Positions 1 through 11,084 are shown, counted from the first letter of the stretch. The stretch: 64,000 nt of DNA from Streptomyces kurssanovii (GCF_014649695.1 NZ_BMTN01000002.1:434001-498000), one strand, 5' to 3'. The notes: generated by a model from the letters alone, not told the origin. Made by a program: numbers and translations.

Positions 1-191
1 AGGCCGCACTCGGCGCACAGCCCGAGCCCGTACGAGGCGTTCTCGACGTTGCAGCCGGTCACCGTGCGGCCGTCGTCGACGAGGGCGGCGACACCGACCG
101 GGAAGCCCGAGTAGGGGGCGTACGCGTGCGACATCGCCTCACGCGCCCGTACCCGCAGGGCCTCCCAGTCGAAGCCGGCGTCCGTGCTCAC
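1..191 (-). CDS. cdd: Cytidine deaminase, N-terminal part (cut by window edge)
   Basis: Only the first 63 or so residues are present; the gene runs off the left edge. The GTG start overlaps the stop of the upstream permease (GTGA). The segment reads SHAYAPYSGFPVGVAAL, then GCNVENASYG, then CAECGL, which are the substrate and zinc-site elements of small tetrameric cytidine deaminases (Asn-Val-Glu-Asn and the first half of the Cys-Ala-Glu motif). The enzyme converts (deoxy)cytidine to (deoxy)uridine in the cytoplasm. Coupling to an ABC importer fits nucleoside salvage. The second zinc motif (PCxxC) lies outside the window. Confidence 0.93.
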   Translation of the reverse strand, partial: MSTDAGFDWEALRVRAREAMSHAYAPYSGFPVGVAALVDDGRTVTGCNVENASYGLGLCAECG

Positions 192-1456
192 TTGCCCTGG
201 CCCCTGAAGTACGGCTGCCCGTTGGCCTTCGGCATGCGCAGCCGCTGTGCGGACACGGCGAGCACCAGCAGCGTGGCCACGTACGGTGCCGCGTCCACGA
301 ACTGGCTCGGGAGCTCGTCCGTGAGCGCGTACCAGGTGAACAGCAGCGCGGAGAAGGCGGCCGAGATCACGGCCCCGACGTACTTCTTCCTGTACAGCTG
401 CCAGATGACCGCGATGAGCAGCAGGATGGCGAGCAGCAGCAGCATCGCGTGGACGTTCACGGCACCGCCGCGCAGCTTGAGGCTGTCGGTGAAGCCGAAC
501 AGGCCGGCTCCCAGCGCCATACCGCCGGGCATCCAGTTGCCGAAGATCATGGCGGCGAGACCGATGTAGCCGCGGCCGCCGGTCTGGCCCTCCTGGTAGA
601 TGCCGGTGATGATCGCGAGGAACGCGCCGCCGAGGCCGGCCAGTCCGCCGGAGACGATGACGGCGATGTACTTGTACTTGTAGACGTTGACGCCGAGCGA
701 CTCGGCGGCGATCGGGTTCTCGCCGCAGGAGCGCAGACGCAGACCGAACGACGTCCGCCACAGCACCCACCAGGTGCCGGGCACCAGCAGCAGCGCGACG
801 ACGGTGAGCAGCGACAGGTTGGTGATCAGACCGCCCAGCACACCGGCCAGGTCGGAGACGAAGAACCAGTGCCTGGCCTGGAGGTCCCCCAGCCAGTCCG
901 AGAGCCCGGGGACCGTGATCCGCTCGATGGCGTCGATACGCGGCGACTGCTTGGAGGAGCCGCCCTCGGTCTCGGCGAAGGTGAAGTTGGACATGTACCG
1001 GGTGAGGCCGGTGGCCAGGATGGTGATGGCCACACCGGAGACGATGTGGTTGACCTTGAACGTCACCGTCATCACCGCGTGCAGCAGACCGCCGAGCGCG
1101 CCGCCGGCGATACCGACCAGCACACCGGTCCACGGGCCCCACTGGTAGCCCGCCCAGGCGCCGAACCAGGTGCCGAGGATCATCATGCCCTCGAGACCGA
1201 TGTTGATCACACCGGCCCGCTCTGCCCACAGACCGCCGAGGCCGGCGAGACCGATCGGCACGGCCAGCTGGAGCGCGCCGGAGACCTGGCCGACGGAGGT
1301 GAGGTCGTCCGCACCGCTGATCACGCGTACGAGGGAGAACAGCGCCAGGCCGCCCCCGACGATCAGGTAGATGACGGGCAGGGACAGCTTGCGGCGGCTG
1401 CCGCCCTTCTTGGGCGCGGTGCTCGCCAGGGAGACAGTGCTCGTGGACTCGCTCAT
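188..1456 (-). CDS. BMP-type (nucleoside) ABC transporter permease, second subunit
   Basis: A 422-residue integral membrane protein with about 9-10 hydrophobic segments. It belongs to the BPD_transp_2 group of permeases that partner BMP lipoproteins, such as the NupP/YufQ type. The central LQLAVPIGLAGLGGLWAERA and the following NIGLEGMM are characteristic. It starts with ATG inside the end of the preceding permease (4-base ATGA overlap) and its TGA overlaps the cytidine deaminase start, so all three are translationally coupled. With its partner it should form the membrane channel. Substrate specificity for nucleosides is inferred from the deaminase neighbour and from characterised BMP systems. 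Confidence 0.92.
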   Translation of the reverse strand: MSESTSTVSLASTAPKKGGSRRKLSLPVIYLIVGGGLALFSLVRVISGADDLTSVGQVSGALQLAVPIGLAGLGGLWAERAGVINIGLEGMMILGTWFGAWAGYQWGPWTGVLVGIAGGALGGLLHAVMTVTFKVNHIVSGVAITILATGLTRYMSNFTFAETEGGSSKQSPRIDAIERITVPGLSDWLGDLQARHWFFVSDLAGVLGGLITNLSLLTVVALLLVPGTWWVLWRTSFGLRLRSCGENPIAAESLGVNVYKYKYIAVIVSGGLAGLGGAFLAIITGIYQEGQTGGRGYIGLAAMIFGNWMPGGMALGAGLFGFTDSLKLRGGAVNVHAMLLLLAILLLIAVIWQLYRKKYVGAVISAAFSALLFTWYALTDELPSQFVDAAPYVATLLVLAVSAQRLRMPKANGQPYFRGQGK

Positions 1457-2558
1457 GCCGCCGCCACCTCCTTGTTCTTGCGGGCCTGGGCGGCAAGCTC
1501 CTCGCCGACCTTCTGCTGCTGGCGGCGGAGCCCGTACTGACGGACCAGCTCGTAGGACACGACGACCGCGATCACGATCAGGCCCTGCATGATCAGCGCC
1601 AGCTCCTTCGGGTAACCCTCGAGCCCGATGCCTTCGGCCGTCTTGTCGAGGAAGGCGAAGAGCAGCGAGGCGAAGAGGATGCCGATCGGATTGTTGCGGC
1701 CGAGCAGGGCGATGCCGATGGCCGTGAAGCCGACACCGACCGGGAAGCTCAGGCTGTAGGTGTGCGTCTGGCCGAGCAGCATCGGCATACCGGCGAGACC
1801 GGCCATGGCACCGGAGATCAGCATGGCCGTGAGGACCATCTTCTTGGCGTCGACGCCGCTCGCCTGGGCGGCGGACTCGCTGGCGCCGGTGGCGCGCAGG
1901 TCGAAGCCGAAGCGGGTGCGGCCGAGCACGAACCAGTAGACGATGCCCAGCGCGAAGGCCACGAAGGTGAAGCCGTAGATGGTGCCGCCGTCCAGCGACA
2001 GACCCGGGAACCAGCCGGACTCGGCGATCTCACCGGTGGTCAGGTCGTTGGACCCCTCCGGCCGCACGCCGAGGTTCGCGGGCAGGATCATCCAGGCGAT
2101 GAGGCTGGTCGCGATGGCGTTGAGCATGATCGTGGAGACGACCTCGCTGACACCGCGGGTGGTCTTGAGGACACCCGCGATACCGGCCCAGAAGGCTCCG
2201 ACGGCCATGGCGACGAACACGATGAGCAGGATGTGCAGCGGTCCGGGCAGCTCCACCGCGGCACCGACGACGGCGGCGAGCATGACCGCGAGGCGGTACT
2301 GGCCGTCGACGCCGATGTTGAACAGGTTCATGCGGAAGCCGATGGCGACGGCCAGAGCCGCCAGGTAGTAGATGCCGGTCTGGTTGATGACCAGCACCTG
2401 CACATCGGTGAACTCGATCTGCTCGACCATCAGCCGGTACGGCTCGAGCGGGCTGAGGTCCGAGAGCAGCAGCACCACCGAGCTGAGCAGGAAGGCCACG
2501 ACCAGGGCGAGCGCCGGGCCCGCCAGGCCGAGGATCAGCCGGTCCTTGTCGAACTTCT

Positions 2559-2562
<4 letters not shown>
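1453..2562 (-). CDS. BMP-type (nucleoside) ABC transporter permease, first subunit
   Basis: A 369-residue membrane protein of the BPD_transp_2 family. It opens with a short cytoplasmic stretch (MKKFDKDRL) and a long hydrophobic helix, followed by GFRMNLFNIGVDGQYRLA, the conserved loop of NupO/YufP-like permeases. Its ATG overlaps the ATPase stop (ATGA) and its end overlaps the next permease, so it is the third gene of a five-gene unit. It is predicted to form a heterodimeric channel with the following gene product. Confidence 0.92.
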
Positions 2563-4121
<1,559 letters not shown>

Positions 4122-4266
4122 GACGCACTCTCCTTGGCGGGAGGAGCAGGGAGGGCAGGCGGAAGGGGCGGGCTGTGAGTGGCAGGGGGCGGGGCGAAGT
4201 TATCGCGCCTGGGCGTCTTCTACGCGCGTAGCGCTCCCGAATACCAAAAACCCGGGGCCGGAAACG

Positions 4267-4306
4267 GTCCGCGGGCCTTGGGGCTCGCGCCCCGGGGCCC
4301 GCGGAC
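4267..4306 (-). terminator. Strong hairpin between the substrate-binding gene and the ATPase gene
   Basis: Perfect 11-bp stem (4267-4277 with 4296-4306) enclosing a second perfect 5-bp stem (4280-4284 with 4289-4293). It lies 20 bases past the lipoprotein stop and about 145 bases before the ATPase start. There is no U-tract. It probably stabilises the binding-protein mRNA or terminates part of the transcripts, giving more lipoprotein than transporter. Confidence 0.6.
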
Positions 4307-4325
4307 TGCGGTTCCGGCCGCTCGG

Positions 4326-5378
4326 TTACGGAGCGGTCTTGACCTTGACCGTGCCGGCGATGATGTCGGCCTTGGCCTTGTCCACCGCGGCGATGACGTC
4401 CGTCATCTTGGTGAAGGCCGGGTTGGAGGTGGACAGGCCCACACCGTTGTCCTCGAGGCCGTAGCGGACCTCACCGGTCTGCGGCTTGCCGTCCTGGACC
4501 GACTTGATCAGGTTGAACACGGCGCCGGAGACGTTCTTGGTGACCGAGGTCAGGATCCGCTCCTTGTAGGCGGCCAGACCCTTCTGGTTGTACTGGTCGG
4601 AGTCGACGCCGATGGCCCACTTACCGGCCTTGGCGGTCGCCTCGATCGAGCCGGAGCCCGCGAGACCGGCGGCCGCGTAGATCACGTCGGCGCCCGCGTC
4701 GAGCTGGCCCTGCGCGGCGGCCTTGCCGAGGTCCGGCTTCGAGAAGCCACCGAAGTCCGGCGGCTGCGTCAGGTACTGGACCTTGACGTTGACGCCCTGC
4801 TTGGTGTCCTTGACGCCCTGGACGAAGCCCGCCTCGAACTTCTTGATCAGCGGGGTCTCCACACCGCCGATGAAGCCGACGGTGTTGCTCTTCGTCACCT
4901 TGGCTGCGGCGACACCGGCGAGGTACGAGCCCTGCTCCTCGTTGAAGACCAGGTTGGCGATGTTCTTGCCGGTCTTGGAAGTGTCGTCGATGAGGCCGAA
5001 GGTGGTGTCCGGGAACTTCGGGGCGACCTCGGCGATGGCGGGCGCGTAGGCGAAGCCGACACCGATCACCGGGTTGTTGCCGGCGCGGGCCAGCGCGGTG
5101 AGGCGCTGGATCTTGTCCGGGTCACCCTCACCCTCGCTGGGCTCGGCCTCGCTGCCCTGGATGTCGAGTTCCTTCTCGGCCTTCTCCAGGCCCGCGAAGG
5201 CGGCGTCGTTGAACGACTGGTCGCCACGGCCACCGATGTCGTACGCGATGGCGGCCTTGCCGCCGTTGTCGTCCGAGCCGCCCGACTCGGAAGACTTGTT
5301 GCCGCCACACGCGGTGGCAGACAGTGCGAGAGCCGCGGACGCGATGCCCACGGTGGCGATCCTGGTGATCCGGCGCAC
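4326..5378 (-). CDS. BMP family ABC transporter substrate-binding lipoprotein
   Basis: A 350-residue secreted lipoprotein. The signal sequence MRRITRIATVGIASAALAL ends in lipobox ATAC (Cys about residue 24), followed by a Gly/Ser-rich tether. The mature part has the PBP1-like BMP fold, with AYDIGGRGDQSFNDAAFAG near the start and GFIGGVETPLIKKFEAGF in the middle. It should capture a nucleoside-type ligand outside the membrane and deliver it to the two permeases. The GTG start is preceded by an AAAGGAG site. It is the first gene of the unit and is separated from the ATPase by a strong hairpin. Confidence 0.93.
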   Translation of the reverse strand: MRRITRIATVGIASAALALSATACGGNKSSESGGSDDNGGKAAIAYDIGGRGDQSFNDAAFAGLEKAEKELDIQGSEAEPSEGEGDPDKIQRLTALARAGNNPVIGVGFAYAPAIAEVAPKFPDTTFGLIDDTSKTGKNIANLVFNEEQGSYLAGVAAAKVTKSNTVGFIGGVETPLIKKFEAGFVQGVKDTKQGVNVKVQYLTQPPDFGGFSKPDLGKAAAQGQLDAGADVIYAAAGLAGSGSIEATAKAGKWAIGVDSDQYNQKGLAAYKERILTSVTKNVSGAVFNLIKSVQDGKPQTGEVRYGLEDNGVGLSTSNPAFTKMTDVIAAVDKAKADIIAGTVKVKTAP

Positions 5379-5972
5379 TGGGGGGCTCCTTTAAACCTGA
5401 CCGAAAGCGCCACTTCCGGCGCTGGGTTCGCGGCGATCGTAACGCGCGTAGATGTCAGTTAAAGACCCGTTCATCAGTCGTTATCGGATCGTCGCGAACA
5501 GGCCACGCACCACGGTAGGCCGGGACGGGCGACGCCGCTCCCCGTACGGGCCCGGCGTGTCGGCCCATTTCCCTCACCGGGGCCGTTTCTCCCACCCCGC
5601 CCTTCCCCGGAACCGGGGGCTCCGCGGGGCTGACGCCCCCACGCTCCCGGAGCGGCAGCTTCAGGCCGCGGGCAGGGGCTCTGGGGGACCGCCGACCCGG
5701 GGAGGCCGGACCGGCGGGCGCAGCCCCGCCCCGCAGGGGGCCACACACAACGAAACCGGGCCCGGACCGGACCAGGCCCGGACCCGGGAAGGCGCGTCCC
5801 GTGCCGGACCCCGCCCCGCAGCGACACGCCCCCGGGGCCCGGGCCGGGCCGGCCAGGAGACCGCCACGCCACGAGCCTGGTCGGCACCGACGCAGGGAGG
5901 ACGCGCGCACGCGCACCGGGTTTGGTCGGGCGCACCTTAAGACCGTGGCGCCCACGGCCCGGACAGGGCCGA
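5379..5972. other. GC-rich intergenic region upstream of the BMP operon
   Basis: About 600 bases with no credible gene. Open frames on both strands are Pro/Arg/Gly-rich low-complexity translations with no recognisable motif. The operon promoter should lie in the lower-GC stretch around 5420-5480 (several AT-rich hexamers such as TTTAAC and TACGAT on the minus strand, spacing 16), but I cannot fix it. I see no riboswitch or recognisable operator. Confidence 0.5.
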
Positions 5973-5991
5973 CCGGGCCACCGCGGCCCGG
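5973..5991 (-). terminator. Hairpin just after the M20 amidohydrolase gene
   Basis: Perfect 7-bp GC stem (5973-5979 with 5985-5991) with a 5-base loop, three bases past the stop codon. There is no U-tract. It is a plausible Streptomyces-type terminator for the amidohydrolase. Confidence 0.45.
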
Positions 5992-5994
5992 ACG

Positions 5995-7242
5995 TCAGAG
6001 CGCGATGCGCGCATCCAGCAGGGCCGCCGCCGTGAAGAGCTCCACGCCGACCGCGATCGCCGACTCGTCCACGTCGAAGTCCCCCCGGTGCAGGTCGCGC
6101 CTGACCGTGTCGCCCGGCACCCGCACGCCCAGGCGTGCCATCGCGCCCGGAACGTGCTCCAGGTACCAGGAGAAGTCCTCGCCGCCGAGACTCTGTTCGG
6201 TGTCCTCGATCGCATACGATCCGCGCCGCGCCGTCTGCGCGTCGCGCAGCAGTTCTGTGACGACCGGGTCGTTGACGACGGGCGGCACACCGCGGACGTA
6301 GTCGATCTGGGACTTCGCCCGGTGCAGCGTCGCGATCTCGTCGATCGCCGCGTGCACCAGGTCGGGCGCCTCGCGCCAGCCTTCGAGGTCGAGGCAGCGC
6401 ACGGTCCCGGAGAGTTCGGCGTGCTGCGGGATGACGTTGCAGGCGTGGCCGGACTCGATGCGCCCCCAGGTCACGGCGAGCCCGGACCGCGCGTCGACGC
6501 GGCGGGCGAGCAGCGCGGGCACCTCGGTGACGATCTTCGCCGCCGCCGTGACCAGGTCGGTGGTCAGGTGCGGGCGAGCGGTGTGGCCGCCGGGACCGTC
6601 GAGGGTCACCTCGAGACGGTCACAGGCGGAGGTGATGGGTCCGGGCCGGAGTCCGATGACGCCGGCGTCGACCTTGGGGTCGCAGTGCACCGCGATGATC
6701 TTGTTGACGCCTTCGAGCACGCCGGATTCGATCGCGTCGGCAGCTCCCCCGGGCAGCACTTCCTCCGCGGGCTGGAAGATCAGCCGGACGGGCTGCGGCA
6801 GCAGCCCCTGCCGGTCGAGCTCGGCGAGCACGAGCCCCGCTCCGAGCGCGACGGTGGTGTGCACGTCGTGGCCGCAGGCGTGGGCGCGGTCGGGCACGGT
6901 GGAGCGGTAGGGGACGCCGGTCTTGGTGTCGGGGATGGGCAGTGCGTCGATGTCGGCGCGGATGGCGAAGAAGGGCCGTACGGCGCCCGGAGCCGGCGTA
7001 CCGATGTCGCAGATCAGGCCGGTGCCCGCGGCGAGGACCCGGGGCTCGAGCCCGGCCTGCTCGAGGCGCTCCTTGATCATGGCGGTGGTACGGAACTCCT
7101 GGTTGCCGAGCTCCGGGTGCATGTGCAAGTCGCGCCGGAACGCGATCAGTTCGGCACACAGCGATTCGGACAGCGTGCCGTGCAGTGCGACTGCGCCGGG
7201 CCGTTCGACTTCTTCGGACTCGCGGGACATCAACTGGTTCAC
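5995..7242 (-). CDS. M20 family amidohydrolase / metallo-aminoacylase
   Basis: A 415-residue cytoplasmic metallohydrolase of the M20D group (hippurate/IAA-amino-acid hydrolase type), which cleaves N-acyl amino acids. Visible metal-site and catalytic elements are RRDLHMHPELG near residue 40, ADIDALP near 95, HACGHDVHT near 120, FQPAEE near 155 (catalytic Glu-Glu), and a C-terminal GGEDFSWY. Length is normal for the family. The GTG start gives MNQLMSRESEE; an ATG four codons in is an alternative. It is a single-gene unit between the BMP operon and the glycopolymer locus. The exact substrate is not shown by the sequence. Confidence 0.9.
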   Translation of the reverse strand: MNQLMSRESEEVERPGAVALHGTLSESLCAELIAFRRDLHMHPELGNQEFRTTAMIKERLEQAGLEPRVLAAGTGLICDIGTPAPGAVRPFFAIRADIDALPIPDTKTGVPYRSTVPDRAHACGHDVHTTVALGAGLVLAELDRQGLLPQPVRLIFQPAEEVLPGGAADAIESGVLEGVNKIIAVHCDPKVDAGVIGLRPGPITSACDRLEVTLDGPGGHTARPHLTTDLVTAAAKIVTEVPALLARRVDARSGLAVTWGRIESGHACNVIPQHAELSGTVRCLDLEGWREAPDLVHAAIDEIATLHRAKSQIDYVRGVPPVVNDPVVTELLRDAQTARRGSYAIEDTEQSLGGEDFSWYLEHVPGAMARLGVRVPGDTVRRDLHRGDFDVDESAIAVGVELFTAAALLDARIAL

Positions 7243-7436
7243 CCAGTGAAGGGTATGCCCCTTCGCGCCTCAACTGCCGTGCGATCAACAAAACATCAGC
7301 CACACAGGGGACAGAATTTTGGGCTCACGGCGGTTCACCGCTCGCAGCAGTGGGTAAACTCACGCGGCTCGCTCTTGAGTCGATCTTTCCATTCCGGACG
7401 GTGCTCGTCCGCTCACTGCCGCTCCTCCTCGGCTCT

Positions 7437-8471
7437 TCAAGCCGGCGCCGGCAGCCGCTGCACATCGCGGGCCGTGCCCGTGACGCCCGCCAGGAAGCCC
7501 TGCGCGCGCGGTGACGCGTTCTCCCTGAGCCATTCGGGTGCGATGTCGCAGACCGCCACCTTGATTCCCGTGCCCGCCAGGGCCAGCGGCAGGGTGTGGA
7601 CCACGGTGGAGGGAAAACTGAGGACCGTTGCTCCGATCGGGCCGCGCCGGGCGATCAGCTCCAAGGGGAGTTCCGGGCGGACCACCTCCAGGCCGGTCTC
7701 GACCGCGAGCCGGTGCAGTTTGTCCGCGCTCTCCCTGCGGTGCGCGAAGTAGCGGGTCGCGCCGTGTGTGCGGGCGAGGGCGGAGACCGCCTCCAGGTAC
7801 TGCCCGAGGTCGACGACCCCGGTCTCCACCAGGGAGGTGCCGACCATGTCCGCGCCGCGGGTGATCGTCGGAGGGCCGAATCGCGCACGGGTCCAGGCGA
7901 AGTCGTTGCGCGTGACCGTGATCCCCGGCGGCGGCTCCACGGGCATCGAGGTGAACACCTCGACCGACCGGCTCCTCGACGGGGCGAGCCTGCGCCGGGC
8001 CAGAAAGGTGACCGGTGCGAGCACCAGCTCGCGCGGCCCGCGGCGGCTGCCGCGCCGGTGCCAGCGCACCAGCTGCTCCCCGCGGGAGACCTGGGCGACG
8101 AACTCCATGGTCGCCGTGCCGTCGTCCACGACGGTGACGTCCTTCCTGCCGACCAGGGTCAGCAGGAGCTGTACGTAGCGGGAGAACGGGTCGCCTATGA
8201 CGATCCGCTCCGCGCGGCGCAGTATCGGGCCGAGCTCGCGCACGGTGCGCAGCGGGGCGCCCGGGCCTCCGCGCGCCTCCTGCCAGCGGACGGTGAAGCC
8301 CGTGTCACGGGCCAGTTCCGCCATCCGGCGGAGCTGGCCGCGCGACATGGGGTCCGTGGGCGAGAGCACGACCACGGTGAGATCGCCGGGACCGGGCACG
8401 GCCGGCGTGGCGTGGGCCCACTCCAGGACGTTCAGGAGCTGGACCGGACTCTCGACGAAGGCGAGATTCAC
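7437..8471 (-). CDS. Putative polysialyltransferase-like glycosyltransferase of the teichulosonic acid locus
   Basis: A 344-residue soluble protein starting MNLAFVESPVQLLNVLEWA, the usual N-terminus of the bacterial polysialyltransferase/GT52-related group (first strand, then a gln-leu helix). It also has VIGDPFSRYVQLLL and VVDDGTATMEF, which correspond to the conserved acidic 'DDG' region, and a late SFPSTVVHTLPLAL resembling the HP/S(S/T) nucleotide-sugar site. It lies in the same direction as the Kdn-like synthase gene but 400 bases downstream of it. It is probably a transferase adding acidic sugars to a wall polymer. Family placement is by pattern only. Confidence 0.6.
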   Translation of the reverse strand: MNLAFVESPVQLLNVLEWAHATPAVPGPGDLTVVVLSPTDPMSRGQLRRMAELARDTGFTVRWQEARGGPGAPLRTVRELGPILRRAERIVIGDPFSRYVQLLLTLVGRKDVTVVDDGTATMEFVAQVSRGEQLVRWHRRGSRRGPRELVLAPVTFLARRRLAPSRSRSVEVFTSMPVEPPPGITVTRNDFAWTRARFGPPTITRGADMVGTSLVETGVVDLGQYLEAVSALARTHGATRYFAHRRESADKLHRLAVETGLEVVRPELPLELIARRGPIGATVLSFPSTVVHTLPLALAGTGIKVAVCDIAPEWLRENASPRAQGFLAGVTGTARDVQRLPAPA

Positions 8472-8873
8472 TGGTTGTCACCTCGTGCTGCCGGGCCGGC
8501 CTTCAGCCGGGTCCGTGGCTGACCACCCCGCGGGGCGCTGGTGGATTGCCGCCCGCGGCCGGTGGCCACGGCGCGGATGTCGACGGCCGGGACGGGCCCG
8601 TCGTGGCCCGGCGGGTCCGGCCGGAACGGGCCCTGCCGGGCCCCGGCCGCCAGGGACACCGGGACCTGCCCGTCAGTACCCGCGCGGCCACGACCGCCAG
8701 GCACCGGTCCGTCCGGGCCCCCCGGGGCGCGGCCGGCCGGGGAAGCCGGCCGGCGGGCCACCGGGGTGGCCGCACGAGGGTGCACGTCACCGCCGCTGCC
8801 GGGTCCGACGGCGGGCGGACGGGGCCCGCCCGCCGCGGGCGCGCGGCCGCTGCCGCGCGTCGCCGCCCGGTCG
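8472..8873. other. Very GC-rich intergenic stretch with overlapping short palindromes
   Basis: About 400 bases between two minus-strand genes, dominated by GGCCGG/CCGGCC-type short inverted repeats, for example around 8595-8660 and 8730-8775. No credible gene is present. It can form several GC hairpins that would serve as terminators of the synthase gene, and it presumably carries the promoter of the downstream transferase. Confidence 0.45.
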
Positions 8874-9797
8874 TCAGACCGCGGCCGGCTCACGGTCGCC
8901 CGCCTCGGCGACGACACCGGTGACCCGGCGCAGCTTCTTCATGGGCGCGAGCTCGGAGTCGTAGACCTTCTTGACGCCGTCGCCGAGCGCGGTCTCGATG
9001 GTGCGGATGTCGCGGACCAGGCGGGTGAGGCCCTGCGGCTCGACGGAGGCGGCCTGGTCGGAGCCCCACATGGCGCGGTCGAGGGTGATGTGGCGCTCGA
9101 CGAACGCGGCGCCGAGCGCGACGGCCGCGAGGGTGGTCTGCAGGCCGGTCTCGTGGCCGGAGTAGCCGATCGGCACGTTCGGGTACTCGTCCCTCAGCGT
9201 GTTGATGACCCGCAGGTTGAGCTCCTCCGCCTTGGCCGGGTAGGTGGAGGTGGCGTGGCAGAGCAGGATGTTGTCGCTGCCGAGGACCTCGACGGCGTGG
9301 CGGATCTGCTTCGGCGTCGACATGCCGGTGGAGAGGATGACGGTCTTGCCGGTGGCGCGCAGGGAGCGCAGCAGCTCGTCGTCGGTGAGCGACGCGGAGG
9401 CCACCTTGTGGGCGGGGACGTCGAACTTCTCGAGGAAGGCGACGGCCTCGGTGTCCCACGGGGAGGCGAACCAGTCGATGCCGCGCTCCTTGCAGTGCTC
9501 GTCGATCCGGCGGTACTCGTCCTCGCCGAACTCGACGCGGTGGCGGTAGTCGATGTACGTCATCCGGCCCCAGGGGGTGTCGCGCTCGATGTCCCACTGG
9601 TCACGCGGGGTGCAGATCTCGGGGGTGCGCTTCTGGAACTTGACGGCGTCGCAGCCGGCTTCGGCGGCGGCGTCGATCAGGGCGAAGGCGTTGTCCAGGT
9701 CGCCGTTGTGGTTGATGCCGATCTCGCCGGTGACGTAGACGGGGTGGCCGGGGCCCGCGATCTTGTTGCCGAGGGCGCGCAGACGGGACGTGCTCAT
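8874..9797 (-). CDS. N-acetylneuraminate/Kdn synthase family protein (NeuB-like, no SAF domain)
   Basis: A 307-residue TIM-barrel protein of the NeuB family, which condenses phosphoenolpyruvate with a hexose-type sugar to a nonulosonic acid. Signature parts are GEIGINHNGD near residue 25, AVKFQKR near 50, FASPWD near 110, ILSTGMS near 150, and IGYSGHE near 200. Typical NeuB proteins are about 350 residues and end in a SAF (antifreeze-like) domain. This one stops after the barrel. The gene starts 12 bases after the cytidylyltransferase stop, so they form one operon. In S. coelicolor the equivalent locus makes a Kdn-based teichulosonic acid; Kdn rather than Neu5Ac as product is inferred from that. 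Confidence 0.88.
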   Translation of the reverse strand: MSTSRLRALGNKIAGPGHPVYVTGEIGINHNGDLDNAFALIDAAAEAGCDAVKFQKRTPEICTPRDQWDIERDTPWGRMTYIDYRHRVEFGEDEYRRIDEHCKERGIDWFASPWDTEAVAFLEKFDVPAHKVASASLTDDELLRSLRATGKTVILSTGMSTPKQIRHAVEVLGSDNILLCHATSTYPAKAEELNLRVINTLRDEYPNVPIGYSGHETGLQTTLAAVALGAAFVERHITLDRAMWGSDQAASVEPQGLTRLVRDIRTIETALGDGVKKVYDSELAPMKKLRRVTGVVAEAGDREPAAV

Positions 9798-9809
9798 GGG
9801 GGTGGTTCC

Positions 9810-11084
9810 TTACTTCTTGGGGGACATGGGGGCGGGTTCAGGGGTGTCGAGCGTCGGGCCGAGCAGCCAGGCGGCGATCTCGCGGATCGCCCCTTCGCCG
9901 CCGGGTGTGGCAGTGACGGCACGGGCGGCGGCGCGTACGGAGTCGTGCGCACTCGCGACGGCCACGGGCCAGCCGACGAGGTGGAAGCACGGAAGGTCGT
10001 TGACGTCGTTGCCGACGTAGAGCACCCGCTCGGGCGCGAGGCCCCGCTCGTCGCACCACTGCTTGAGGGCGAGGTCCTTACGGTCGATGCCGTGCAGGAC
10101 GGGGACCTTGAGCTTGCGGGCGCGGGCGGCGACGACCGGGTTCTGTTCGGTGGAGAGGATCAGCAGTTCCAGGCCGGCCTTGCGCAGATGGGCGACGCCG
10201 AGGCCGTCACCGCGGTGGACGGAGACGATCTCGCGGCCGTCCGCGTCGATGAGGACCCGGTCGTCGGTCTGGGTGCCGTCGAAGTCGAGGACGACGGCGT
10301 CGACGTCGTCGCGGCCGGGTACCGCGGCGGTGTCGAGCAGTGGCGCCAGCGCGCGGGCGCGGGCGAGGTCGTGCGGGTCGTCGACCTCGAGGACCCGCGC
10401 CGGATCGGTGTGCACCAGTGCGGTGCGGCCGAAGAACCGGTGGCCCGCCTCGCGGAAGCCGGCCGCCGACATGGCGTACGCGGCGCCGGTCTCCAGGAAG
10501 TCCTGGGGGCGGTCCTGGCGGCGCGGCCGGAAAGATGAATCGTGGTTGACGCCGTATCCGGAGCCGGTGGCCGTGGCGGTGTCGACCAGGACGGCTGCCC
10601 CGCCCGCCTGTTCGGCGCTCTTCCCGGACGGGCTCGCCGGTTCGTCGGCCTCGCGCCACACGAAGCCGTGGAAGGGCGCGACCGTCACCGCGCTGTCGGC
10701 GCCGTCGAGCGCGACGGCGCGGGCGACGCCCTCGATGTCCTCCCGGGCGATGAAGGGGCTGGTGCACTGCACGAGCAGCACCACGTCGACGGGTGCGCCG
10801 TGCTCGGCCTCGTGCGCGTCCATGGCGTGCAGGACCGCCGACTCGCTGGTGGCGGTGTCCCCCGCGATGGCCGCGGGCCGCAGCACGACCTCCGCGCCCG
10901 CGCCGCGGGCGACGGCCGCGATCTCGGGGTCGTCGGTGGAGACCGCGACATGCGTGACCAGCGGGGCCTCGAGGCAGGCGCGGACGGCCCGCGCGACGAG
11001 CGGCACGCCGCCGACCGCGGCCAGGTTCTTGGCCGGGACGCCCTTCGATCCGCCACGGGCGGGGATCACGGCGAGAACGGTCAT
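9810..11084 (-). CDS. Acylneuraminate cytidylyltransferase fused to a HAD phosphatase
   Basis: A 424-residue two-domain enzyme. Residues 1-230 or so form the CMP-sugar synthetase, with IPARGGSKGVPAKN (nucleotide loop), SESAVLHAM and RRQDRPQDF. The last 160 residues form a HAD phosphatase of the KDO-8-P/Neu-9-P type, with nucleophile motif DFDGTQTDD, LSTEQNP, and the acidic GNDVNDL. It would dephosphorylate a nonulosonate-9-phosphate and activate it with CTP for the wall glycosyltransferases. I chose ATG at 11084 (MTVLAVIPARGG) because it has a GGAG site seven bases upstream; an ATG six codons earlier lacks one. Confidence 0.9.
   Translation of the reverse strand: MTVLAVIPARGGSKGVPAKNLAAVGGVPLVARAVRACLEAPLVTHVAVSTDDPEIAAVARGAGAEVVLRPAAIAGDTATSESAVLHAMDAHEAEHGAPVDVVLLVQCTSPFIAREDIEGVARAVALDGADSAVTVAPFHGFVWREADEPASPSGKSAEQAGGAAVLVDTATATGSGYGVNHDSSFRPRRQDRPQDFLETGAAYAMSAAGFREAGHRFFGRTALVHTDPARVLEVDDPHDLARARALAPLLDTAAVPGRDDVDAVVLDFDGTQTDDRVLIDADGREIVSVHRGDGLGVAHLRKAGLELLILSTEQNPVVAARARKLKVPVLHGIDRKDLALKQWCDERGLAPERVLYVGNDVNDLPCFHLVGWPVAVASAHDSVRAAARAVTATPGGEGAIREIAAWLLGPTLDTPEPAPMSPKK

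Noticed and set aside
5455-5955. Open frames in the bmp upstream region on both strands
   Set aside because: Pro/Arg-rich low-complexity translations, no ribosome site and no recognisable pattern.
8541-10538. A 665-codon plus-strand frame across the NeuB and CMP-transferase genes
   Set aside because: Shadow of the minus-strand genes, whose motifs are unmistakable.
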